From assembly GCA_035623255.1 (NCBI GenBank), contig DASPTU010000106.1, positions 3,077 to 67,076 on the forward strand: a stretch of 64,000 nt of DNA, given 5' to 3'. This document shows positions 23,576 to 31,638 of the stretch, piece after piece. Position numbers and translations under genes: made by a program. How positions within the stretch are numbered: position 1 is the first letter of the stretch; each line of letters starts with the position of its first letter. The DNA is from JAFAGX01 sp035623255 (GTDB lineage: Bacteria > Acidobacteriota > Terriglobia > Terriglobales > Acidobacteriaceae). The notes beneath the pieces were generated by a model. The model was not told the DNA's origin. It saw only the letters and a list, made by a program, of their open reading frames with translations, and did no database searches.

Positions 23576-24934
23576 TTAGTGCTTCCCCTTGTTAGAGGTA
23601 GTGCTATTCAGCAGAAACTCACGGAAAGCCTCCGCCGATCCGAGGTACTGTTCCGGAATCTGGAGTTGGTCAAGCACAGAAGGATTCAGGCGGGATTTGA
23701 CTTCCGGCTGTTCCGCCAGCAGCGTAGAGAGATCTTTGTTCTCTGCAACGCTCTTTTGTATTGTATCTTCGAGGAGTTTGTGAGCGACATCTCGCCCCAG
23801 TTCGGCGGCCAAGAACATCATGACTCGCTCAGCGAAGATCAGGCCCTTAGTGTTGGCAATGTTTTTCCGCATCCGCGCCGGATCCACCGAAAGCCCCTCT
23901 GCAACCTCGGCCATCGAAGACGCTGCGACCCCGGTCGACTGAACGATCGACGCTACCGTTGGCCATTCGGATTGCCAGCCCCCAACCGCGCGTTCCTGCT
24001 CCTGCACCATGGCTGAAAGAAAACTTGCGACCAAGCCGGGAACTCGCTGAGCCGCAGCAACAGTCAACGCGCAGGCAATCGGATTTCTTTTGTGCGGCAT
24101 GGTAGAAGAACCGCCTCTGCCTTCGCCCCCCGGTTCGGCCACTTCAGCCACTTCGCTCTGCATCAGCAAGCTGATGTCACGCGCAATCTTTCCCAGCGAA
24201 CCGGTCAGTACTCCACAACAGCAGAGCAGATGGGCCAAACGGTCTCGATGCGTATGCCAGGGCGCTTCGGGGCAGCTCAATCCAAGCTCTTCGGCCAGCG
24301 CACCAGCGATAACAGTTCCCTTGTCTGCCAATGACGCCAACGTCCCGGATGCGCCGCCGAATTGAAGGACCAAGGTCTCATGAAACGCAGACTCGAGACG
24401 CTTGTTACCTCGACTCACCGCCCCCAGCCAGCCTGCGGCTTTTAAACCAAACGTCACGGGCGGGGCTGCCTGCATCAGCGTTCGGCCCAGCATGACTGTG
24501 GCTTTGTGTTGCTCTGAAAGTGTAATCAGAGCTTTTTCCACCCGCCGGAGATCGCCGGCAAGGATCGTTTGTGCGCGCTTAAGTAAGAGAACCAGCGCCG
24601 TGTCAGCGACGTCCTGGCTCGTAGCACCCCAATGCACCCATCCCGCTGCCTCGGGTTCTATGGCCCTTATCTTATCAGTTAACGCCTTGACCACGGGAAT
24701 TGAAGGAGTGCCCGCACGAAAGGTGCTACGAGACAGAGCGGGGATGTCGAATTCATCCGCATGGGCGGTGGCTGCAATGCGATCGGCTGCGGACTCCGGT
24801 ACGATGCCGACGCGTGCCTCGGCGCGCGCGAGCGCGACTTCAACATCCAGCATGGCCTGCAGGATGGATCTGTCCGAGAACACTTCGGCCAGTAGTTCCG
24901 TGGTGGCTAAACTCTCTATGAGACGTGCAGCCAA
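23576..24934 (-). CDS. pcaB: 3-carboxy-cis,cis-muconate cycloisomerase
   Basis: The 452-aa protein is of the fumarase/aspartase superfamily, with signature GGSSTMPHKRNP, preceding substrate segments TPSIPVVKAL and HWGATSQDVADTA, and PcaB length. It lactonises 3-carboxymuconate to 4-carboxymuconolactone. It is the first gene of the pcaB-pcaDC-amidohydrolase operon. An imperfect inverted repeat CCGGC/GCCGG (24951-24971) lies just upstream of the start. Adenylosuccinate lyase is the other family candidate, but the PcaDC neighbour fixes the assignment. Confidence 0.92.
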   Translation of the reverse strand: MAARLIESLATTELLAEVFSDRSILQAMLDVEVALARAEARVGIVPESAADRIAATAHADEFDIPALSRSTFRAGTPSIPVVKALTDKIRAIEPEAAGWVHWGATSQDVADTALVLLLKRAQTILAGDLRRVEKALITLSEQHKATVMLGRTLMQAAPPVTFGLKAAGWLGAVSRGNKRLESAFHETLVLQFGGASGTLASLADKGTVIAGALAEELGLSCPEAPWHTHRDRLAHLLCCCGVLTGSLGKIARDISLLMQSEVAEVAEPGGEGRGGSSTMPHKRNPIACALTVAAAQRVPGLVASFLSAMVQEQERAVGGWQSEWPTVASIVQSTGVAASSMAEVAEGLSVDPARMRKNIANTKGLIFAERVMMFLAAELGRDVAHKLLEDTIQKSVAENKDLSTLLAEQPEVKSRLNPSVLDQLQIPEQYLGSAEAFREFLLNSTTSNKGKH

Positions 24935-25103
24935 AGCCTGTTTCCTCAGTCCGGCATTATACGTACGCCGGCTCCAGGAACAACGTTAGCTTAGCAAATC
25001 GCAGGTGCAAGACGAGGTGAGTCGTTGCTCTGCCAAGAATGCGCCGATATTGCCTGACAAGCCGATTGGGACTACATTATGGCAGTCGTTATCAGGAGAC
25101 ACT

Positions 25104-25598
25104 ATGCCCGTTCTCGATAGCAAGAGCAGTATTGATGCAGTCGTGCGCGACTATGCCTTCCCCGACATCCACATCGGCGCCGGAGAGGATGAATCTCCGT
25201 GGGTTCCTTTTCGTCCGAATGTGTTTATCCGCCATCTCGCATTCGACGTAAGGACGAATATGTACTCGAATGTTCTATGGGTGAAATCGGGGGGGATGTT
25301 GGGCCGGCATCGCCATCGTGGGCGAGTTTTCGGTTACACCCTTGAAGGCAGTTGGCGTTATCTAGAATACGACTGGGTCGCTCGTGCGGGCAGCTATGTA
25401 CAGGAAAGCCCCGGCGCGATTCATACCCTGGTTTCCGACCAGGGAATGAAGACGGTTTTCTGGCTCAACGGATCGCTGGAATTTTTCGACGAGAACGACG
25501 GCTTACTTGAGACCTTGGATGTCTTCTGGTTCATAGATCACTATCTTAACTATTGCCGCGAGAACGGTATCCAGATAAACAAGAAACTATTTGTCTGA
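25104..25598 (+). CDS. Cupin, 2,4'-dihydroxyacetophenone dioxygenase family (copy 2)
   Basis: The 164-aa single cupin has its start fixed by AGGAG (25094-25098) before ATG 25104. Candidate iron ligands are His69, His71 (GRHRHRG) and His107 (GAIHTL), again with 36 residues between second and third. It is a clear paralogue of the cupin at 3996-4544: both share ESPWVPF, a LEGS(A/W)RYLEYDWVA stretch and an INKx(L/F) C-terminus. It is followed by an aromatic-type transporter. Predicted role: oxidative C-C cleavage of an alpha-hydroxyketone to an aromatic acid plus formate. The two copies may differ in substrate (for example guaiacyl versus syringyl), but this cannot be tested from sequence. Confidence 0.78.
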   Translation: MPVLDSKSSIDAVVRDYAFPDIHIGAGEDESPWVPFRPNVFIRHLAFDVRTNMYSNVLWVKSGGMLGRHRHRGRVFGYTLEGSWRYLEYDWVARAGSYVQESPGAIHTLVSDQGMKTVFWLNGSLEFFDENDGLLETLDVFWFIDHYLNYCRENGIQINKKLFV

Positions 25599-25668
25599 GC
25601 TGCTGCCAGATTCAAGCCCGACGCGATGTTCAGGCGGCAAGTTGACATGTTTGCTATGATGCGGCGGC

Positions 25669-26928
25669 ATGGGCCACTCCCGCCGCTACGAAAATAGCCT
25701 CGTCGCGATTTTGTTTTTCACCTGGGGCACGGTCTTTCTCGGCCGGATGTCACACCTCTATCTCGCCCCTTACTTCGCCCCGGAATTTCAACTTAGCCAC
25801 CAACAAGTGGGTATGGTGGCGTCAGCGCTGGCTATCACGTGGGCGGCGTCAACCTTTATTTTCGGCGCCCTGTCGGATCGGGTTGGCCGCAAGCCAGTTC
25901 TGGTTCCTGCGGTGTTTGCCTTCTCCATCCTGTCCTGGGCGTCCGGCATAGTTCATAGCTTTCATCAACTGCTGCTGGTGCGGGCACTGATGGGAGCGGC
26001 AGGAGGACCGAGTTGGTCCAGTATGACGGCGCTCATCGAAGAGTCCTCGCCGCCCGATCGCCGTGGACGAAACATAGGTCTGGTGGTCAGCGCCGCGGCA
26101 CTTGTCGGCCTCGCTGCAGCGCCAGTGCTGACAACCCAGGTAGCGGCGCGTTGGGGTTGGCGATCGGCATTCTTCGTGGCCGGCATTCCGGGATTGGTGA
26201 TGAGTGTTCTCGTTTGGAAGTTCGTAGAAGAGCCGGCGGGGAGCAGCGGGACCCACGAGCAACCGTCGTTGTCGGAGTACATTTCAATTCTCCGCTATCG
26301 CAACATCTGGTTGTGTTGTTTGGGAGCAACTGGATTCATGTCGTGGTTGTTCGCGGTGAATGTGTTCGCGCCGCTTTACATCACGGAGGTTGCTCACGAG
26401 TCCGCAACCACAGCCGGGTTTCTGCTCGGAGCAAGCGGACTGGGCAGCTTCTTCCTGGGCTTTCTGCTTCCGTCACTCTCGGACCGGTGGGGACGAAAAC
26501 CGATTTTGCTGCTGATGGCGGCGATGTCTGCGGTGGTGCCGCTGGCCTTCCTCGTGCCAGCACTGTATGTGTATCCGTTACTGCTGGCGTTTATTGTTTT
26601 TATCGCCAATTCTGGGCAGGGCGTTGCCAGCGTCGTCCTGGTTTTGGTGCCCACTGAAAGTGTGCCAGCTCAATTCCGAGCCACCTCCATCGGCCTGGCA
26701 ACGTTGGTCGGAGAGGTTATGGGCGCCACTGCCGCGCCGATCCTGGCCGGCGCATTGGCGCAAAGACATGGTCTAGGCGTGACGATGTGGCTGGCGGCGG
26801 GTGGCAGCGGTTTGTTGTTTCTGGTCGCACTTTTTCTTCAAGAAACCCGACCCGCGCGGGCTGCGATGTTAGCGATCAAACCATCGATTGAACCCACCCT
26901 GCCGGAACAACCCAACCCAGCGGATTAG
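25669..26928 (+). CDS. MFS transporter, aromatic-acid uptake candidate
   Basis: The 419-aa major-facilitator protein has about 12 membrane segments. The family motif GALSDRVGRKP lies in the loop between segments 2 and 3 and a second SDRWGRKPI lies after segment 8. It follows the DAD-like cupin by 70 bp and its stop overlaps the convergent ligase stop by 4 bp. It most resembles proton-coupled organic-acid carriers. Its place suggests uptake of lignin-derived acids or ketones, but export cannot be excluded. Confidence 0.85.
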   Translation: MGHSRRYENSLVAILFFTWGTVFLGRMSHLYLAPYFAPEFQLSHQQVGMVASALAITWAASTFIFGALSDRVGRKPVLVPAVFAFSILSWASGIVHSFHQLLLVRALMGAAGGPSWSSMTALIEESSPPDRRGRNIGLVVSAAALVGLAAAPVLTTQVAARWGWRSAFFVAGIPGLVMSVLVWKFVEEPAGSSGTHEQPSLSEYISILRYRNIWLCCLGATGFMSWLFAVNVFAPLYITEVAHESATTAGFLLGASGLGSFFLGFLLPSLSDRWGRKPILLLMAAMSAVVPLAFLVPALYVYPLLLAFIVFIANSGQGVASVVLVLVPTESVPAQFRATSIGLATLVGEVMGATAAPILAGALAQRHGLGVTMWLAAGGSGLLFLVALFLQETRPARAAMLAIKPSIEPTLPEQPNPAD

Positions 26929-28526
26929 CCTGAACTCAGATCCTCCGCGGCAGTAGACACCCCTCCGGCTGTCCTATGCAGTTCACGTAACTTGAAGCGC
27001 TGCAGTTTGCCGGTTGCAGTCTTGGGAAGCTCCGGCAAGTACTCGACCCATTGCGGTTTCTTATAACTGCTAAGCTCCTTACTGACCCAATCCTGGAGTT
27101 CTTGTCTCAATACATCATTGGGAATGAAATTCTCGTTCAGAACCACGTAGGCAGCCGGCTTGACGAGGCCGGCCCCGTCTTCTCGCCCCACCACGCCAGC
27201 CTCCCGCACCGCCGGATGAGCAATCAAGGCGCTCTCCACCTCGGCCGGACTCAGCCAGCGGCCATTCACTTTGAACAAATCATCGGCCCGGCCGGCATAC
27301 CAAAAATATCCATCCTCATCCTGGTAGTACTTATCGCCGGTACGAAACCAGGCGCCTTCAAACGTTGCCTTGTTTTTTTCATGTTGGTTCCAGTAGCCGG
27401 TGCAGGTTGAATCACCTTTGACCAGCAGCTGCCCAATTTCGCCCTTCGGAACCGAAATCCCTTGCTCATCCACAAGTTTCGCCTCATAGCCGGGAATGAT
27501 CTTTCCACTCGATCCGGGGCGAACCTCTCCAGGAGAATTCGCGAGCACCATCTGCAACGTCTCTGTCGATCCCCAGGCATCGAGAATTTCAATGCCAAAG
27601 CGCTGCTTAAATCGCTCAAACAGCGGAGCTGGCAATGATTCTCCGGCCGAAACCGCATGTCGAATGCTGGAAAGATCAAAGTCCTTTCCATCCTGAGGCT
27701 GATGGGCTAACAAAGCTGCGTAGTTCGTCGGCACCGAGAAGAACAAAGTCGGACGATAGCGCTCAATGTCCGCGAAGATATTCGCAGGAGTCGGGCGGGC
27801 CGGTGAAAGAATCGTTGTAGCGCCACAGTAGAGTGGAAAATATCCGGCATTGCCGAGACCGTACGCGAAGAACAAACGTGCGACGCTATAGCAGCGATCG
27901 GATTCTTTCATCCGCAGAATGCCTTTCGCGTATGCCTCCGAACAGACCACCATGTCGTGGTGAAGATGAACACATCCTTTAGGAGCTCCGGTGCTGCCGG
28001 ATGAATAAAGCCAAAACGCCATGTCGTCTTTGCTTGTGGGTTCCGGCTCGAGCTCCGGAGACGCGGCTTTCATCAATTCCGTTAAATTGGGGAACTCGGG
28101 GTTCGTTTTTCCGACAAGAACGATTTCTTCCAGGCAGCGCACCCGATCACGCGAAAGCTTCTGGATTTCCGGCAAGGAAGCCTGGCTGACCACCGCAACC
28201 CGCGCCCGGGTGTTATTGAGCAAGTATTCGTAGTCTTCTGCGCGCAGCCAAGGGTTGACAGGAACTGCGACCGCGCCAATCTTGATTGCACCAAAAAAGC
28301 AATACAGGAACTCGGGGCTATCCAGGAGCGCCAACAGAACGCGTTGCTCGACGCCGACACCAAGTTGCCGCAGCAGGTTGCCAATGCGATTCGTGTTCTC
28401 CAGCAAATCGCGATAGGTTATTTTGTCATCACCACATTCGATCGCAACCTTCGTACCCCGGCCTTCGACCACATGACGGTCGATCATGATGCTGGCGACG
28501 TTGAAGATATCGGGTAACCTGATCAA
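26925..28526 (-). CDS. Benzoate-CoA ligase family AMP-forming ligase
   Basis: The protein is about 533 aa from TTG 28526, chosen because GGAGGA precedes it by about 12 nt; TTG 28568 is an alternative. ANL motifs are LYSSGSTGAPKGC, DAWGSTETLQM, RTGDKYYQDEDGYFWYAGR and C-terminal ELPKTATGKLQRFKLRE with the catalytic Lys. The sequence is nearest in type to benzoate/4-hydroxybenzoate-CoA ligases. It could activate an aromatic acid or keto-acid such as vanilloylacetate, as the Acv pathway uses a CoA-forming step before thioester release (inference). It is convergent with the MFS gene. Confidence 0.85.
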   Translation of the reverse strand: MIRLPDIFNVASIMIDRHVVEGRGTKVAIECGDDKITYRDLLENTNRIGNLLRQLGVGVEQRVLLALLDSPEFLYCFFGAIKIGAVAVPVNPWLRAEDYEYLLNNTRARVAVVSQASLPEIQKLSRDRVRCLEEIVLVGKTNPEFPNLTELMKAASPELEPEPTSKDDMAFWLYSSGSTGAPKGCVHLHHDMVVCSEAYAKGILRMKESDRCYSVARLFFAYGLGNAGYFPLYCGATTILSPARPTPANIFADIERYRPTLFFSVPTNYAALLAHQPQDGKDFDLSSIRHAVSAGESLPAPLFERFKQRFGIEILDAWGSTETLQMVLANSPGEVRPGSSGKIIPGYEAKLVDEQGISVPKGEIGQLLVKGDSTCTGYWNQHEKNKATFEGAWFRTGDKYYQDEDGYFWYAGRADDLFKVNGRWLSPAEVESALIAHPAVREAGVVGREDGAGLVKPAAYVVLNENFIPNDVLRQELQDWVSKELSSYKKPQWVEYLPELPKTATGKLQRFKLRELHRTAGGVSTAAEDLSSG

Positions 28527-28722
28527 CGTAACTGCAGTCCTCCGGAAATCGCGGCCCGGCTTTGGCAAGCCCCACGGCGGCGGAGTATAGCATGTTGGGA
28601 ACCGGCCTTGCCGTTGGCAACTTGGCCTTGCAACGCCATGCTTGCCGCCCAGGTGCGCTGGTCAGGCTTGACCTAATGTGCGCGGCCATTTAAGACAATA
28701 CTGTAGTAAGAATGGAATAGTC

Positions 28723-28812
28723 GGAGAGGTGCGTGAGCGGTCGAAACGGGCAGTCTTGAAAACTGCTGTGGTCGGAAGGCCACCGGGGGTTCGAATCCCT
28801 CCCTCTCCGCCA
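28723..28812 (+). tRNA. tRNA-Ser (UGA)
   Basis: This is a 90-nt cloverleaf. The acceptor stem GGAGAGG pairs with CCTCTCC (28802-28808), followed by discriminator G and an encoded CCA. The anticodon arm CAGTCTTGAAAACTG has loop anticodon TGA. A long variable arm (about 28767-28783) and T-loop GGTTCGAATCC confirm a serine tRNA. The 180 bp that follow hold no gene. Confidence 0.97.
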
Positions 28813-28994
28813 TTAGTTTTCTTATATTGCGGATGACGTCGGTCAGCGGGTCGGAGCAGGTGAAGTCCGTGCCTTCGGCCCGGGTCCCACGTTTGCCAAA
28901 CCGGGCAACCATGGGGCACCCCAGATCGAAGCTGCGTCCTCGTTTCAGAGTTATACTTCCCCACGAAATGTGGGCCACCCGCCCGATATCAAGT

Positions 28995-31340
28995 CTAGCG
29001 GAGCAGTTGCAGAAGGTTGCTGTAGTCGTCGCTCCAAAAACGCGGCGGCCCCAATAGTTTGACGGGACTGGAGTGTTCAGTGAGAGCGGCTAAGTTGAGA
29101 ACGGTGGGGTCAGCAGCCATCAGCACCCAGGAGGAAGGCAGTTCCGCCTCACCCCGCGGGTTGTTGACCAGAATTCGCTCAAGCTGCAATTGATGTTGCT
29201 GAGCCAAGCCGGCGAGCACAGGCAGAAGGTCGAGAGTGCGATTGGAAATGTGAAATACCAGAACAGACTGCGGGCTCCGCAGATGACGCAAATAGATGTC
29301 CATGGCCTCGCCTGTAAGCAAGTGCAGGGGGATGGAATCACTGGCGAAGGCATCGATTACCAGCACGTCGAAGTTCTGTGCGCGACCAGATGTCAATTCC
29401 CGCTCTAACGAAATGCGTGCATCGCCCATGACCACTTCGACTTTCGCAAGACTATCGTTAAGAAAGCTGAAGAGTGCCTGGCGGCCATTGGCGAACTGCA
29501 CCACCTCCGGATTAAGTTCGTAAAAGCGAACATAGTCTCCGGGCTGCGCATAGGCCGCCAGCGTGCCCACCCCGAGCCCGATCACACCGAGTCTTAGTGG
29601 CCGTTTTTCAGAGCCCGCCGCGGTGTGGTTCGGATGATTATTGAGCAGCAACCCGATCCCGCTGCTGGGCCCGTAGTAAATGGTTGGGGTGCGGCGGGAA
29701 TCCGGCGCCTGCAATTGCACCCCATGCAAAGTGAGGCCGTGCTTTTCGACCAGCGCGTACTTCTCCCTGATGGGCTCACTGTATGCAATGCGGAGGACTC
29801 CGTAAAAATTTCTGGCGAGCACGATGGCATGACTTTTCTGACGGTCCGCCTGGACGAGGAAAAGCAGTCCGAACAAGCACCAGCCGCACAACGCGGCAGC
29901 ACGCAGCCACAGGAAATTGCGCGCCGGGCGGGCTGGCCCGGTTGCGATAGCCGCGAGAGAACACAATGTCAAAGCGCCGACCAGCAGATGAAAATAAAAC
30001 TGCGGAATGTGAAAAATTGTTACCGCGACCCCGATCTCATCCGCAATGGCCGCCATCACAGCCAATAAAGCCAATGGTAGCCAACGCAGGTGTTGATAAA
30101 ACCAGGAAGTCTTGTCTCGCAACAGAACTGCGGCCACCAATATTCCAGAAAACCAGAGTCCTAACTGGAATTCCCAGATGGCCGGAAATACAAGGGGTGC
30201 AATCAGGCCGACAAAGATGCTGCCGAGCGCTCCTCCAGCGGCAATGTGCAGGTAGAACGAAGTTAGGTTTTGGGCCTGCGGCTTCAGCCTTGCCAACTCG
30301 CCGTGGTACACCATGCAGGACGCAAACAACAGGAGACTGAAACCGAATATTTGCGTGCGTATCCCAACGTTCTCGCCGCTCAGGAAAAGAATTCCACCCC
30401 ATACAGCCGCAGCCGCAAACAGCAAGTGGAAAAATCCGCGCCGATAGAAGTCTCCGTGCTTAAAGCACAGTACGAATGAAAGCAGATAGATACTGAGAGG
30501 CAGGACCCACAGAAATGGGACGACAGCGACTTCCTGGCAAATCAGATTTGTCACGGACAGTAACATCACAGTGCCGCAGGCGGAGAGGCCCAGCCATAAC
30601 AGACGCTGCGTGATGGAAGTCCTGGCTTCAGGACCGGAAGTGAGATCTTCTTTAACAGGCTGATCTATCGTTGCCTCCGCGCGCCAAAAGAAAAACGCAG
30701 AAATCGCGGAACTGCAAACGAAGGCAAAGTAAATCAGCATCCACAGGCGTCCCTGATTGCGCAGGGTCAGATTCGGTTCGAAGAGAACGGGATACGTCAA
30801 CAATCCCAGCAACGAGCCCAGATTTGAAAGGGCATACAGTGGATACGGTGAATGCCTCGGGTTCGCGCGTGCGTACCAGGTTTGAATAAGAGGCGCCGTG
30901 GTGGAAAGCAGAAAGAAAGGAAAGCCGATGCTCACAATCAGCAGCCGCATCAGCTCCCAAAAGGGGTGTTCAGGCGTTTGCGGGCGCCATGCGTTACCGG
31001 GGTAGACCGGCGAATGCCAAATCACCGCTAAACAGGCCAGCGCAATGGCCGAGCTCAAAAGAAGTGCCACATGTGCAAGCGTGCCGCTGTTCTTCAGCCG
31101 TGCGGCCACAAAATGGGAATACCCGTAACCAATCAGCAACAAGAGTTGGAAAAACACCAGGCAGGTATTCCATACCGCAGCAGTTCCGCCAAACCAAGGC
31201 AGCAATTGCTTGCCTACGATCAGTTGAATCTGGAAAAGGAGAAAGGCACTGAGGAAAACTGTGGCGGCGAAGGCGATCTGACCGCGCGGGCGATCGAGTG
31301 GTTCGGCCGACTTTGCCAGGGCAGTCGCTTGCGCGCCCAT
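28995..31340 (-). CDS. Membrane / spermidine-synthase-like fusion protein (A)
   Basis: The 781-aa protein has an N-terminal half (about 25-490) with a dozen or so hydrophobic segments. The C-terminal half has a spermidine-synthase-like Rossmann fold: LGVIGLGVGTLAAYAQPGD (the AdoMet motif I), FYELNPEVVQFA and DVLVIDAFASDSIPLHLLT. Such fusions are widespread in environmental bacteria, with unknown product. A polyamine role is not secured because full active-site conservation cannot be checked. It is divergent from a second fusion of the same plan; the 298-bp gap between them (31341-31638) has no evident gene. Confidence 0.75.
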   Translation of the reverse strand: MGAQATALAKSAEPLDRPRGQIAFAATVFLSAFLLFQIQLIVGKQLLPWFGGTAAVWNTCLVFFQLLLLIGYGYSHFVAARLKNSGTLAHVALLLSSAIALACLAVIWHSPVYPGNAWRPQTPEHPFWELMRLLIVSIGFPFFLLSTTAPLIQTWYARANPRHSPYPLYALSNLGSLLGLLTYPVLFEPNLTLRNQGRLWMLIYFAFVCSSAISAFFFWRAEATIDQPVKEDLTSGPEARTSITQRLLWLGLSACGTVMLLSVTNLICQEVAVVPFLWVLPLSIYLLSFVLCFKHGDFYRRGFFHLLFAAAAVWGGILFLSGENVGIRTQIFGFSLLLFASCMVYHGELARLKPQAQNLTSFYLHIAAGGALGSIFVGLIAPLVFPAIWEFQLGLWFSGILVAAVLLRDKTSWFYQHLRWLPLALLAVMAAIADEIGVAVTIFHIPQFYFHLLVGALTLCSLAAIATGPARPARNFLWLRAAALCGWCLFGLLFLVQADRQKSHAIVLARNFYGVLRIAYSEPIREKYALVEKHGLTLHGVQLQAPDSRRTPTIYYGPSSGIGLLLNNHPNHTAAGSEKRPLRLGVIGLGVGTLAAYAQPGDYVRFYELNPEVVQFANGRQALFSFLNDSLAKVEVVMGDARISLERELTSGRAQNFDVLVIDAFASDSIPLHLLTGEAMDIYLRHLRSPQSVLVFHISNRTLDLLPVLAGLAQQHQLQLERILVNNPRGEAELPSSWVLMAADPTVLNLAALTEHSSPVKLLGPPRFWSDDYSNLLQLLR

Positions 31341-31638
31341 TGTGCATTCTCAGGTGTGGCTGCATCGTAACATGCAGATTTCGCGACGCCGTCGAGGTTC
31401 CGGGCTTACTCGTTACCAAGGGAACCCATGAAGTTGTTAGTAAATGTGCAGAGCGATTTGCCTCCATTGGAACGTGTTCCACAAAGATGACTCTCCTCAC
31501 GCGTCGTCCGGCGGCGAGTTACTTTCGTGTCGTGTCGTGACTACTGAGAAGTTCGCGAGGACACACTCGTTCGTTAGACTCGATTCGGAAGAGGCGCCCT
31601 GTCTCCTTACTTATAGGTGTGCCTGTTTAAGAGGAAGA

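Noticed and set aside
24951..24971. CCGGC/GCCGG inverted repeat upstream of pcaB as an operator or terminator
   Set aside because: Arms are only 5 bp, GC-rich arms are frequent in this DNA, and no T-run follows; too weak to list.
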